64,000 nt of DNA, taken from positions 96,280-160,279 of the forward strand of contig JAWPHD010005593.1 in NCBI GenBank assembly GCA_037043455.1, read 5' to 3'. Numbering within the stretch: the stretch's first letter is position 1; each line of letters opens with the position of its first letter. Under the pieces are notes generated by a model. It saw only the letters and a program-made list of their open reading frames with translations, had not been told where the DNA came from and did no database searches. Made by a program: the position numbers and the translations under genes. This stretch comes from Cyrtodaria siliqua (Eukaryota; Mollusca; Bivalvia; Adapedonta; Hiatellidae). Shown one piece after another: positions 31,645-43,200 of the stretch.

Positions 31645-32560
31645 TAATTTCTCTTACAATTAATAACGTTTTAGAAACTAATACATTTACATGGATTACT
31701 TCATTTGCACCTACACTTATTTATTTATCATATAATTCTTTAAAATGCATGTGTCTATTAAGCTATCCAATTTCAACAACTAATTTCAAAACAGCACATC
31801 TAATTTTAACTTGGGCACTGTTACTACATGTTCTAAAATAATCCATGTTTGTGGAACAGTTGATCTCTATGTTCTCATACACTTTAAGGCATAGTATATT
31901 ATATAGAGTGGAGTCTTGGTGTGGAGTCTTGGAGTGGAGTGGAGTGAATAATTGGAGTGACCTTGGAGCCACATTTTGGAGTGACCTTGGAGTCAGATTT
32001 GGAGTGAATATTTTGGACAATTATCAATTTAATATTTCTGAATGACCCTCACAAGGTAGACAGTTCCTAACATACTCAGTACAGCTGCATTGTCCCATGA
32101 GACATGTGCTAACCTTAAGCCACAGACCATCTAAAAACAACATAAATGAATTTGGGATTCTCAAACATTAATCCCAGTATTGAAGCAATGGCCATTTGGC
32201 CTGACCTAAACTAGTCCCGGGGGACCAACTAATCTTAGGTCAGGACACTGACATTTAGTATCAGGGGTATATGTCAGTAATACCATAGCGACTGAAAACA
32301 AAAAGCATTAAAGTTTATGGGAACTTAGAGCTCTCTCAGCCTAACTGTTCCACAAACATGGATTTTTCATTTAGAACATGTAGTAACAGTGCCCAAGTTA
32401 AAATCAAACGTGCAGTTTTGGAATTAGTTGTTGAAATTGGGTAGTTTAATAGACACATGTACTTTAAGAAATTTTAATCAATAAATAATTGCTTGTGCAA
32501 ATGAAGTAACCCATGTAAATGTATTAGTTTCTAAAAAGCTATTAATTGTAAGGAAAATTA
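31645..32560. mobile_element. Foldback element, ~916 bp with ~210 bp inverted arms
   Basis: Arm 31645-31868 is inverted at 32338-32560 with good identity, for example CTTACAATTAAT, GAAACTAATACATTTACATG, AACTTGGGCACTGTTACTAC and CCATGTTTGTGGAACAGTT. The centre contains the second GGAGT block and a unique stretch. There is no coding capacity. The first GGAGT block lies just outside the left arm. Confidence 0.8.
31888..32018 (+). repeat. GGAGT-rich block, copy 2
   Basis: Same order of motifs as the block at 31487, inside the foldback element. Confidence 0.8.
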
Positions 32561-33012
32561 ACTTACATCACTTCCATTTCCCATCCATTCCAACACTTAC
32601 CAAAAGCACCGCCCATCAGTGCCTTCAGCACTTTGATATATAATTGTTGTGCCTCAAGTCCCTAAATAACCATACCAAATTACAACTAGAGGTTGTGTTT
32701 AGTAAACAGCTGTATCGCTCTTAAGGCTATATGGTGTCCGTGGTGGGTGGGGGTTGGGGAGGTGGGATGGGGAGGATAAGAGGATTGTTTTTCAGATATG
32801 GCAGTGTCAAAATAGTTTTTAATAAAGTGTCTTATATACGGGGATGGATGTATTTGGCTAGCTTTTATAACAACTCAAAATTTCGTTAATAAACACACAT
32901 AAAACCAAGTTTGACATGTGACCCCAGGGTCACCATTTGAACAAATAATAAAAAAAAAGTTTCTTATGAAAAGAAAATGAAAAAAAAATGGAAAAAAAAA
33001 GAAGAAAAAAGC
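32561..33012. other. no gene seen; A-rich tract
   Basis: G-rich patch at 32735-32790 (GTGGGTGGGGGTTGGGGAGG), which could form a quadruplex, and an A-rich tract at 32945-33010 that probably is the tail of the tRNA-like fragment beside it. Confidence 0.4.
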
Positions 33013-33052
33013 CTCCAGTGAGATTTGAACCCACGGTCCCTGGGGTTTCCAG
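33013..33052 (-). repeat. tRNA-like SINE head fragment
   Basis: On the minus strand CCGTGGGTTCAAATCTCACT holds a B-box (GGTTCAAATCT) in a T-arm-like context. The A-rich tract adjoins it. No A-box or cloverleaf is complete, so this is not a tRNA gene. Confidence 0.45.
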
Positions 33053-33226
33053 TGTACATAATCAAAAATTGAAAAAGGGCCATAACTTCGAAGTTACTGG
33101 TTCGACCTGGCCGGTTTTCAAACTCGTTTGAGCTTTAATCGATATCAACAATCTGGCCAAGATTGGGAAAGATCGAATACAAAATGAAGGCACTAGAGTG
33201 TTCACAAGGCTGAAAATGGCATTTTT

Positions 33227-34691
33227 AGATCACCTGAGCCGAAGGCTCAAGGTGATCTATTGGAATCACTCTTCGTCCGTCCGTCCGTCCGTCCGTCCGT
33301 CGTCGTCAACTTTTCTTCAAAAGACTTCTCCTCAGAAACCGCTTGGCCAATTTAACCACTTCACGTGGATGATCCTTAGATGAATGTTTTTTTTAGATTT
33401 GTTAAAATTAGGTCAGCGCGACATCCAAGATGGCCACCATTACCATATATGGTCGAAACCTTAACAAATCTTCTTCTCAAGAAATGCTGGACAGATTTCA
33501 AGTTTATTTTTTAAAATGACCGCCAATGCCTAGACTATCAGGTTTGTTCAAATGAAGTCCCCGTGCCGTGCCCCGGGGGCCAAACTTTGTATATTGAGAT
33601 TTTGCATGTTTTTCATATAGACATACAGAAAAAAACTTTAAATCTTCTTCTCTGAAACCACAAGGCACAGAGGTCGCATGTATTATATGAAGCATCAGAT
33701 TTGTTTTTAAATCTTCTTCTCGAAAACTACAAGAGCCAGAGGTTTAATATTTTGCATTTGCTATATTCTCATGGACCTCTACCAATTTTATTTAAATGGT
33801 GACCCTGGTGTCACATTTGGCCCCGCCCTGGGGGTCACAGTTTTACATAGGCTTGTATAGGGAAAAACTAGAAAAAATCTTCTTCTCTGAAACTGCAAGA
33901 GCCAGAGGTTTAATATTTAGCATTTGCTATAAGCTTATGGTCCTCTACCAAGTTTGTTCAAATGGTGACCCAGTGGAACTGAATAATAATCATCTTCTCT
34001 GGAACCACATTGCACAGAGCTCTAATGTATTACGTGTAGCAGCAGCTTATGGTCCTCTACTATGTTTGTTCAAATGGTGATCCTTGGGTCAAATCTGTCC
34101 TCGCCCCGGGGGTCACAGTTTTATATAGACTTATATATATATAGGAAAAAAACAATCTTCTGTGAAACTGCAAGAGCCAGGTTTAATATTTTGCATTTAC
34201 TATAAGATTATGGTCTTCTACCAAGTTTGTTCAAATGGTGACCCTAGGGTAAAATTTAACCCCACCTTGTGCGTCACAATTTTACATAGACTTATATAGG
34301 AAACACATTAGTCTTCTTCTCTGGAACTACAAGAGCCAGAGGTTAAATATGTTGCATTTACTATACTCTTATGGTCCTTTATCAAGTTTGTTCAAATGGT
34401 GACACTTGGGAAAACTTAAAAAATCTTTTTCTCTGAAACCACAAAGCACACAGCTCTCATATGTTACATGTAGCCCTGAGGTCATATTTGGCTCTGCCCA
34501 AGGTGTTACACTCTAGCACCTTCATTTCGTATTTGATCTTTACCAAATTTTGTCATTGTCTTTATATCAATGTTGTTATACACAACAGAGCCCACATTTC
34601 TTGAACAAGTTTAACCAAACTTACACAGATTGTATATGACCATAAAATTTCGAAGAAGTTCGATAATGTGCCAGAACTCAGGTGATCGATT
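33227..34691 (+). mobile_element. Composite element with short inverted ends and internal ~170 bp repeats
   Basis: Starts with a hairpin: GATCACCTGAGCC, GAA, GGCTCAAGGTGATC. CTCAGGTGATC at about 34677-34690 is the inverse end. A (CGTC)n tract is at 33273-33303. Inside are degenerate units of about 130-170 bp sharing AAATCTTCTTCTCTGAAAC, CAAGAGCCAGAGGTTTAATA, AAGTTTGTTCAAATGGTGAC and CCCCGGGGGTCACA. No protein is encoded. A fragment of the same left end lies at 48090-48260. Confidence 0.65.
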
Positions 34692-34699
34692 TATGACCC

Positions 34700-35440
34700 T
34701 CTTGTTCAATAATTCAAGGGCACATAACTCTAGTGTTCCTGCTCCGATATAAATGTTTTTCAAACTATTCAAGCTTTCATTGATATTAACAATCTGTAGA
34801 AGTTTGGTAGAGATCGGATGAAAAATGAAGGCACTATCATAGAGTGTTCTCAAGGCATGAAATGGCATTTTTCAGCAAAACAAGGGACATAACTCTGGCA
34901 TTACTAACCCAATCTGGCTGGTTTTCGAACTTGTTTAAGCTGTCATTGATATTAACAATATATGCAAGTTCAGTAAAGAATAAATCATAAATGAAGGTGC
35001 TAGAGTGTTCACAAGGTAAGAAATGGCATTTTTCAGCAAAACAAGGGCCATAACTCTAGAGTTACTGATCCATTCTATCTGGTTTTCGAACTTGTTTAAG
35101 CTGTTATTGATATTAACAATCCTTGCAAGTTTGGTAAAGATCAAATAATAAATAAAGGTGCTAGAGTTTTCACAAGGCAGAATATGGCATTTTTCAGCAA
35201 ATCAAGGGCCATAACTCCGGTAAAACTAATCCGATCTGGCTGGTTTTCAAACGTGTCCTAGCTTTTATCGATATAAAGACCCTGGTAAAGTTTGGTAAAG
35301 ATCCAAATAATAATAATAAAGGCACTATCGTGTTCACAAGGCAAAAGCGAACGGATGACGGATGACGATGGACGACGGACAACTCGCCTTATTAGACCGT
35401 GAGCCATACACTTTTTTGTTACCATCTCGAGGGACAAATT
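34700..35440 (+). repeat. GGGCCATAACTC family array, four to five units
   Basis: ATGGCATTTTTCAGCAAAAC, AGGGCCATAACTCTAGAGTT and TCATTGATATTAACAAT recur about every 165-180 bp; the array ends in GACGATGGACGACGGACAAC. The following TTGTTACCATCTCGAGGGAC is found inverted near 39030. Confidence 0.75.
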
Positions 35441-36840
35441 CTTACTAGTACCATGTTATTGAGTACCTTGTAGAGAATCAAAAAATACATGATAGCAGTG
35501 TGAACAGGGTAGCTGATTCCTGTTATTAGAGTTATCTCCCCCTTTTAAGCAAAACTATTGTTTCTTTAAAAAATCGATTTCGCTGAAACTAGAAGAGCTA
35601 CAGGTCTAATATTTTGCACGTATTATACATTAAAGGGTCCTCTACCAAGTATTTATAAAATGATGACCTCAAGGTAAAATATGACCCAGCCCCGGGGGTA
35701 ACATTTTTTCATACAGTTATATAGGAAACCTTTAAAAATAAATAATTTTCTCTAAAACTGTAAGCGCTAGAGATCCCATATTATGCATGAAGCATAAGCT
35801 TATGGTCCACTAGCAAGTATGTTAAAATGTTGACCCTGGGGTCATATCTGGCTCCGCCCCAGGGGTCATATATTTACAAAGAGTCATATAGAAACATCTT
35901 TAAAATCTCTTCTTTAAAAACAACAAGAGCCAGATGTCTACTATTTTGCATATTGTACAAGCTTATGGTTCTCTACAACTTTTGTTCAAATCGTGACTCT
36001 GTGTCCAACTATGGCCCGGTTCTGGGGTTATTGAATTGAATTGAATTTGGTTTTAAGGCGCACCAACACATGAATGTTATATGGCGCCTAACAGGCTTGA
36101 ACATGCCAGGCTCATTTTCCATGTACATCGAGATAAAATACCCTGAACACCCTGAACTGCAGAATTGCTGCAAATTCTATTGTAGACACTCCTTTTACGC
36201 TGGAGCCACGTTTATTGTTTTTCTGCCACTGCTCTTAATGATGTGAGCGAGATGGCACCTGAAACAATGCAGGGGTCATGATGAAGACCTTTAATGAGCA
36301 TGAACAAAAAATGACAAAATGGGGGTCTGGGGGTCAAGTTTTACAAAGAGTTATATAGGAAAGTCCATAAAAAAATAATTTCTGATACTACAAGAGCTAA
36401 AGGTCTAATACGATGCATGTAGCATAAGATTATCGATCTCTATTTATTTTGTTCAAATGGTCACATATTTACATAGAGTTATGTAGGATCTTCTCTGAAA
36501 CTACAAGAGCTAGAGATGTTATAAGCTACATGTAGCTTAAGATTACTGTCCTGTACCAAGTAATTTAAATGGTGTCCCTTGAATCAAGCCTGGAATCAAA
36601 TTTGGCCCTGTCCCGGGGGTCACACTTTAACATTGAATTATATTGGAAAACATATTCAAACAGCTTCTCTGATACTTCAGAAGCTAAGTAATAGGTTGCA
36701 TGTACCATAAGCTTATGATCATCTACCTAGTTTGTTCAAATGGCGACAATGGGGTCAAATATGGCCACCACTGGGGTCACAGTTTTACAGGTTTATATAA
36801 AGAAATTGTTGTTGTTTCTTAAAACATGAGAGCACTTTGA
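35441..36840 (+). repeat. Further ~170 bp repeat units as in 33227-34691
   Basis: Units with AAGAGCTACAGGTCTAATAT, AAGCTTATGGTCC and CCCCGGGGGTCACA-like phrases at 35580-36030 and 36310-36800, split by a SINE at 36030-36300. Confidence 0.7.
36030..36300 (-). repeat. SINE with (AATTC)n-type tail, minus strand
   Basis: On the minus strand it ends TGGTGCGCCTTAAAACCAAA followed by TTCAATTCAATTCAAT. The same tail type ends the SINEs at 19052 and 46660. It is inserted in the tandem array. Confidence 0.6.
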
Positions 36841-37790
36841 GACAAGGCGAGTGTGTCTCATGTGTATGGCTTGAGGTTGTACACTTTTAATAAAATCACT
36901 TCAAAAGTTTTATTGCATAAATCCACGAACTAAAAATCACAAAGTAGGCCACTGCATTTTCGACAAATTGCAAAAAAAAAGAGAAGAAAAAAAGGCATTT
37001 TACGGTTTAACTGTTGATTTTTAGGTGTTTGTTATACAAATTTTAAAATAACCCGCCAAATTACGACAAAATTACACTACAAAAACAGTTTATCAAAACT
37101 CTATCCAGGCGTTCATCTTATATAATAATGCATATGTGTCGCTTAAAAGTATATTCATGGGTTTTTGTAATATCCGTAATTAAATAATTGTAAAATGAAT
37201 TATCCATTATTTTTTGTCTGGCTGGTTAAAGCTTTTTATATTGTATCTATAGAGTTTTGATTCTCAAACGATGTAAGCTGTGTATATACCTCGTGGTCAG
37301 TAGGTTTAGAAACGATGTACATAGGTTGTAAAATGTGGCTGTTGTTGGCGGGATAGCTACTTTAACTGTAGTAGCACCTGTATGTCGGATATAGCTTTTA
37401 GAGTAAACATCAGTAAACTAACCGTGATCACTAAATGTAATCTATCTCGATGCACAGGGTACCGATTCTTATCTGGAAGCGTTTAATTTTTTTTATATCT
37501 TATATATATGTTATATTGTCACATTAAGTTATATTATTTAAATCAGATGATATGTACTGAGTATTCTTAATTGTCCTGGTTTATCCCAAGGCTTTAATTG
37601 CCAAGATCAATGAGCTGGGCATATATAAGGTTTGGAGGCACATTGCAACTCGACATACATGAACTTGATGCTAACTTGCTAGATAAGAGATGCCGTTGTG
37701 AACCCAGCTTCTTGGATATAACATTTATGACGGATTAACATTTTAGTTGTATTTATTTTAATGCAGTCATCCTGCTTGAGCTCTACAGCC
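36841..37790. other. no gene seen
   Basis: AT-rich sequence, no supportable coding frame or repeat. Confidence 0.4.
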
Positions 37791-37794
37791 TGTT

Positions 37795-38020
37795 GATGTG
37801 TGGATAGCACGGGGGACTTTAAATGCAAAGGACCTGGTTCAAGCATCACCGGAGCCAGTGAATTTTGTCGGTGTGTTCTTGGGCAAGACACTTTTACCCT
37901 CGCCCGTCGGATGGGGACCTAAACCAGGCGATCCCGTGTATAGCTTGTTTTTTCTCCCATCATGTTAAAGAAACACAGGTGTCTATTCGTCAGTAGGGCA
38001 GGTTCCTAAATGCCTATATA
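37795..38020 (+). repeat. tRNA-derived SINE copy, plus strand
   Basis: Degenerate B-box CTGGTTCAAGCATC at about 37830, then TGTTCTTGGGCAAGACACTT at 37873 and CGCCCGTCGGATGGGGACCT. GCGATCCCGTGTATAGCT and AAAGAAACACAGG follow without the insertion seen in the 46 kb copy, so this copy shows the uninterrupted order. Confidence 0.75.
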
Positions 38021-38022
38021 TC

Positions 38023-38070
38023 CACCCCCCTCCCCCCCCCCCCCCCACCCCCACCACCACCACCACACAC
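38023..38070 (+). repeat. C-rich / (CCA)n microsatellite
   Basis: A run of about 17 C residues flanked by CCACCCCC, then (CAC)n. Confidence 0.9.
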
Positions 38071-39020
38071 TCCCTCTCTCTCTTCATTGGCAATACACCT
38101 TCTTTTTTTGGTAATAATCAGTCCACTTGCACTTGCATGCGCAAAAGTAGAGTTGATGCTTACTATCCTAGGTTAATTCCATATCTAAATCAAGTACGGA
38201 GAACATCACAACCTATGTTTAGATACATATCCTAAGCAGGTGATATTGTAACAACTGCACCAATACTAACAAATAGTTGCCATGGTAAGTAGTTAGTACA
38301 GTGATCTGGGTATCACCCTAAAGATATTTCTTCGTCGACGCCGTGTGGTTCCCGGGCAAGAATATGACCACTGCATATCCAGGCATAGGGGTAAAATTTT
38401 CACGAATTCATGTTAATTATATATGTATATATCAGAACATGTTAATACTATTTATGTTGCAGTTACTTTGAGGAAGGCAAATTATACTTCCAGTTTGGCA
38501 TGTGTTTCAACTTATCAGGGTTACTGAACACATATGTACAATGCCATGAACATTGCTTAGTACTTAATTTCATCAATATATTATAACAATCCCTTATTCA
38601 TATTATAATATTATTTAAATCATGTAGAAAGGTTGTAAATTACTGATTCTTACAAGTTTACAAATATATTGTAAAAAAATATTAACTAAACTAAATCCAT
38701 AAAAATGTGTCAATAGTGGGTGGGGTAAATTGACTTCTAATTTGAAGCAAAATAGAGATTTTAAACTGAATTCAATGCTAAAAAAGAGCTTATTTACGCT
38801 TTATGTAAATCAATGAATTGTAAACTTAAGTGCATCTTTAAAAAGTGCATCAATAATTATTCACACAAGCATGACATTCAAAAATGAACATCAAAAACTT
38901 ATATGAAAGCGCTACAATGATAACCTATCAATGTTCGATTTTTTTTATATAAGCTACCTGTTCCATATTGCTATCATGGAAAAATGAAATCTATATACAT
39001 TGCTCTTTTCAAAAAGTGAT
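38071..39020. other. no gene seen
   Basis: AT-rich sequence without recognisable features. Confidence 0.4.
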
Positions 39021-39024
39021 GATA

Positions 39025-39380
39025 GAATTTGTCCCTTGAGTTGGTAACAATATCGAAAATTTTGGGTCCTGGCTCAAGGCCTATATACCAGTAGCGCTAA
39101 AAATCAGATAAAAACAATCATCTTAACGAGGCAATTTTTTTTTTAAATTAAATCAAGGGCCAAAACTCCACTTTTACTTGTCCGATCTGACTGTTTTTTC
39201 AAACTTGTCCGAGCTTTCATTGATATTAACAATCTGGTAAAGTTTGGTAAAGATCGGATGAAAAATGAAGGCCCTAATGTCTTAACAAGGTATAGTTAAC
39301 GGACGAATGAGAGACAGATGGACAGACAATGGACAACTGGCCATCCCATTAGCTCTGCTGGCCTTTGGCCAGAAAAAATT
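39025..39380 (+). repeat. GGGCCATAACTC family units
   Basis: AAATCAAGGGCCAAAACTCC, CATTGATATTAACAATCTGG and AAAGATCGGATGAAAAATGA, ending in the GGACGAATGAGAGACAGATG tract. AATTTGTCCCTTGAGTTGGT at 39028 is the inverse of the sequence at 35412-35440. Confidence 0.7.
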
Positions 39381-39494
39381 TAAAATCGACCATCATATAT
39401 GGTTTAATATGTGTTTAAAACACCTTTAAAACAAACGATATTGCAAATGAACCAGTGCATGTCAATCAAGGTGAATCAAGTACATGGTTCCAAT

Positions 39495-39935
39495 ATCTCC
39501 ATCATAACTCAACTATTTCTCTACTTTTAGTAACAGCAACCTTGACCCATTGACCCCAGTGACCTCAAATGCAATCCCAAGCTTCCTTTCTCATATAATT
39601 TACATACACAACAAGTTTTGCCACAATATCTCATCGCTTACAAAAGTTATCAGAGGAAACCACGACCTTGACGACAGTGACCTCAAATGCAATCCCAAGC
39701 TTTCTTTCTATATAATTTACCTACATAGTAAATTTCGTCACAATATCTCACTCCTCACAAACGTTATTGAGCGGAAACATTGTTTCTATTTTAGTAACAG
39801 TGACCTTGACCCCAGTTACCTCAAATGCAATCCCAAACTTCATTTCCATATAAGCTACCAACACAGCAAGTTTCGCTGCAATACCTCATTTATAACAAAA
39901 GTTAATGAGCAGAAACCATGAGTTTGATGCAACCC
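39495..39935 (-). repeat. ~142 bp repeat family, three inverted units
   Basis: Inverse of the 1-860 family: AGTAACAGCAACCTTGACCC, CAAATGCAATCCCAAGCTT and CATATAAGCTACC recur about every 140 bp. Confidence 0.8.
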
Positions 39936-40135
39936 ACATGCCCGCCAAATGACATCTAATAACCACACTTTTCCAAAGGAAAACCTGGATTAAAAAATGT
40001 CAAAAGATATTCTGATATACTTGTTTATAAATAAAAAGCCACGTAGATGTCATTGATAATTTGCGAATGGAAAAAATATACCATAACATGATTAAAATAT
40101 GCAGGTAAACTTTTAAATAAAATACGTTTACTTAC

Positions 40136-40290
40136 ATTGTAATCAGAAATGCAATTGTGTATCGACTCAGCAATTTCTGTTTCACTTAGGCGACTGTCTC
40201 CAGCTACAGAACTGTTCATGATGGAATCGTTACATTGCTTGATGATTTCTTCAATTGATACATAGTCATCTGATCTCTGTATTAAAGGGG
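40136..40290 (-). CDS. Internal exon of an unidentified host protein
   Basis: A 155 bp exon candidate with strong borders: acceptor CCTTTTTTAG before 40290 and donor GTAAGT at 40135-40130. It enters in phase 1 and leaves in phase 0. The 51 complete codons give PLIQRSDDYVSIEEIIKQC..., then an N/D/S-rich part with AGDSRLSETEIAESIHNC, ending ISDYN. Composition is balanced and unlike the repeats around it. I recognise no domain. It is on the same strand as the cadherin exon 15.4 kb downstream and its exit phase would match, but its sequence is not cadherin-like, so I do not claim one gene. Confidence 0.6.
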
Positions 40291-40404
40291 CTAAAAAAGG
40301 AAAATATGCTAAGTATTTACAGTTCATATAAACTGTTTATTTAAAACAACATAGTATCTTTTTTAGTTAATTTTATTTTCATTTTTGTAAGAGACATGTC
40401 GAAC

Positions 40405-40690
40405 CACATGTGTTATGGGTTTGGTGCACCCTAGAACCGGTTTAAACCCCCAGTGGCCTACTTTGCCACTGACCGTTCCAAGGCGGTAGTCCTATTGTCA
40501 ACCCTTTTGTGTTTATGATGTCGTTTGCATTTATTATTGCTTTTGCCTTCTTGTTTGTCTGTTTGCGTGTTTGTTTCTGTGTTTTTTGGTTTACTGTCCT
40601 CCTGGAATGCTACTTTCCCTGTCCGAACTTTTTATATTTCTTGGGATGGCGGTGGAATTAAAAGGTTACAGGAATTTTTTTTTTTTTTAA
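40405..40690 (+). repeat. Orphan copy of the Penelope-like 3' tail
   Basis: Inverse of 13757-13985 at high identity: GGTTTGGTGCACCCTAGAAC, GCCACTGACCGTTCCA, CTATTGTCAACCCTTTTGTG, GATGTCGTTTGCATTTATTA. It has no RT sequence beside it, so it is either a severely 5'-truncated insertion or a separately mobile repeat. Confidence 0.8.
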
Positions 40691-40789
40691 CAAAGATCAA
40701 TTACATAATATAACCCCAGTCCATCCCACTACGAAAAACACGCACCGAAAAAACAACAACAAAAACTAGAATTGTGTCCATAGGACACG

Positions 40790-42225
40790 GATGCACCCGG
40801 TATAAGTTACTAGAACTATGAATTCGCAAAAAAAAATGATTTCAAAACATGGACCGTTTCAAAAGTTATTGAGCAGAAAAGGGGCCATAACTCCTTAAGA
40901 TATTGACCGATGTTGACCTAAATCAAACTTGGCCTGTATTTTATAATTACACAGCCACACACCAACTATTAATTACAAACATGGACCCTTTCAAAAGTTA
41001 TTGAGCAGAAACCAATTTGTTGCAGAAATTAAGTCGTAAAGGGGCCACAACTCCTGCATAAAATTAGCAATGTTGACCGAAATCAAACTTGACCTGTATT
41101 TTATAATTACAAAATGACACACCAAATATGAATTCACCAAATATCAATTAAGTCGAAAAGGGCCACAACTCCTGCACAAAATAAGCAACGTTGACCGAAA
41201 TCGAACTTGACCTGTATTTTATAATTACACAACTACACACCAAATATTTGTTACAAACATGGACCCTTTTAAAAGTTATTGAGTAGAAGAATAAGTTTTT
41301 TTGTTGCAGAAAATTAAGTCGAAAAGGAGCCACAACTCCTGCATAAAATGAGCAACGTTGACCGAAATCGAACCTGACCTGTATTTTATAATTACACAGC
41401 CACACACCAAATATTAATTACAAACATGGACCCTTTCAAAAGTTATTGAGCAGAAACCAATTTGTTGCAGAAAATTAAGTCGTAAAGGGGCCACAACTCC
41501 TGCATAAAATTAGCAACGTTGACCGAAATCAAACTTGACCTGTATTTTATAATTACAAAATGACACACCAAATATGAATTCAAAACATGGATCGTTTCAA
41601 AAGTTATTGAGCGGAAACCAATTTGTTGCAGAAAATTAAGTCGAAAAGGGCCACAACTCCTGCACAAAATAAGCAACGTTGACCGAAATCGAACTTGACC
41701 TGTATTTTATAATTACACAACTACACACCAAATATTTGTTACAAACATGGACCCTTTTAAAAGTTATTGAGCAGAAGAATAAGTTTATTTGTTGCAGAAA
41801 ATTAAGTCGAAAAGGAGCCACAACGCCTGCATAAAATGAGCAACGTTGACCGAAATCGAACCTGACCTGTATTGTATAATTACACAGCCACACACCAAAT
41901 ATTAATTACAAACATGGTCCCTTTCAAAAGTTATTGACCGGAAACCAATTCGGAGGGGACGGACGGACAGAAAATTAAGTCGAAAAGGGGTCACAACTCC
42001 TGCGTAAAATGAGCAACGTTGATCAAAATCGAACTTGACCTGTATTTTATAATTACACAGCTACACACCAAATATTAATTACAAACATGACCCTTTCAAA
42101 AGTTATTGAGCGGAAACCATTTCGGAGGGGACGGACGGACTGAAGGGATGGAAGGAAGGGACGGACGGACAGGGGTAAAACTTATTGCCCCTTTCGCCAT
42201 TCTCGAATACCCGGGGCATAATTAA
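40790..42225 (-). repeat. ~160 bp tandem repeat, about 8-9 units with a 488 bp higher-order period
   Basis: AGCAACGTTGACCGAAATCG, ACCTGTATTTTATAATTACA, ACACACCAAATAT and CTTTTAAAAGTTATTGAGC recur every 155-170 bp. The stretches 41148-41405 and 41636-41893 are near-identical, 488 bp apart, which is three units. The array ends at 42130-42225 with GACGGACGGAC tracts and CGAATACCCGGGGCATAAT. Confidence 0.85.
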
Positions 42226-42243
42226 ATTAAATTGTGTTTTTCT

Positions 42244-42872
42244 CTAATTCCTGTCAGTTAATACTTTATCTTGATGTTGCAGCCTCTGGGAAATTTTGTG
42301 TCTAGTTTTTTTTATCCATTTATCTTCTATCATGTGTCTGTATGTTCGACCTTCACTGAAAACTCGCTGTAATACCGTTACTCCCACGTCTATGTCTTTA
42401 TGACCCTGAAAATGTTTCATTATAGGTTTGTCGGTCTGATGGCGTACATCTCTAGGGTGTTCTTCTTTCTATCCTCTCCCGTAGTGACCTTTCAGTCTCA
42501 CCAACATAAACCGTTACACAACAACGCTTACATCTTAAACCATAGACTAGATTTATGTCTGTGCATCTCTGGAACTTAGCTGTAGGGTAGCTTCTGCTTA
42601 ATCTAGTATCCGGAATATCTTCCTCGGTCAACCTGCTACAGACTATACATGAGCATTGATTTGTTTCTGTTCTGCATTTTATCACCTGATTTGTTTTTTT
42701 GGTGGACTAATACATCACACAGGTTCTTGTCTCTGCGATACGCTAGTAAGGGTATGTCTAAAAATACCTGGGACATTCTTTTAAGAATACCGAGAGACAA
42801 TTTTAAATTGAATTCATTACTTCTATATGAAATCGGTTTGTGCTGAAGTAGAAGGAGTGTTACGGGAAACAC
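42244..42872 (-). pseudogene. Penelope-type C-terminal region with GIY-YIG nuclease, frameshifted
   Basis: Minus-strand frames at 42636-42872 and 42452-42685, with a shifted continuation to TAG at 42244-42246, are collinear. First PLLAYRRDKNLCDVLVHQK, the conserved segment upstream of the nuclease in Penelope-like proteins. Then a Cys-rich part (CSCIVCSRL), then LVYGLRCKRC...VYVGETERSLRERI, the GIY-YIG core. Then MKHFQGHKD and RHMIEDKWIKK, the catalytic-Glu region. This endonuclease would cut target DNA for Penelope-type insertion. The RT part is absent. Two frame breaks (near 42640 and 42455) inactivate it. It is a different family from the RT at 14.2-15.5 kb. Confidence 0.75.
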
Positions 42873-43095
42873 GTCACGTCATTTGCCTAACGTCATACAG
42901 GAAATGACGTGACGTCATTATGGTATATTTTTTCATCATAACGTCAGCCATTTAAACAACAAGATGGATTTTACTTAAAAGTTGTATTTCTCTGCTTTTT
43001 CTTGAAAAAGAACAAGTGTTCGAAAATTTGAAGAAGAGTTATTATTTATTTAATATTGAATTAACGTTCCTGTTGAAAGACTATACAGATATGAC
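42832..43095 (+). repeat. Direct duplication, copy 1 (with CRE-like site)
   Basis: ATGAAATCGGTTTGTGCTGA through AAGACTATACAGATATGA. Matches 43770-44017 at about 90%, apart from an extra 20 bp near 42862-42885. Contains ATGACGTGACGTCATTATGG, including the CRE palindrome TGACGTCA; the second copy has TGACGTCG. Confidence 0.8.
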
Positions 43096-43200
43096 TATCT
43101 ATCTATACTGTACTCCTGAAGATGGAAACAGAGAAATAGATGGAGCTGAGCAGAGTGAAGGAAAAAAGTGTGAGATACATCTCACATACTCAGCGATTTT

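Noticed and set aside
24512..40290. Joining the two minus-strand exons into one gene
   Set aside because: Phases are compatible, but the upstream exon shows no cadherin features; there is no evidence for a shared transcript.
41148..41893. Minus-strand frames rich in F/V/Y
   Set aside because: Identical in the two 488 bp higher-order copies; repeat-derived.
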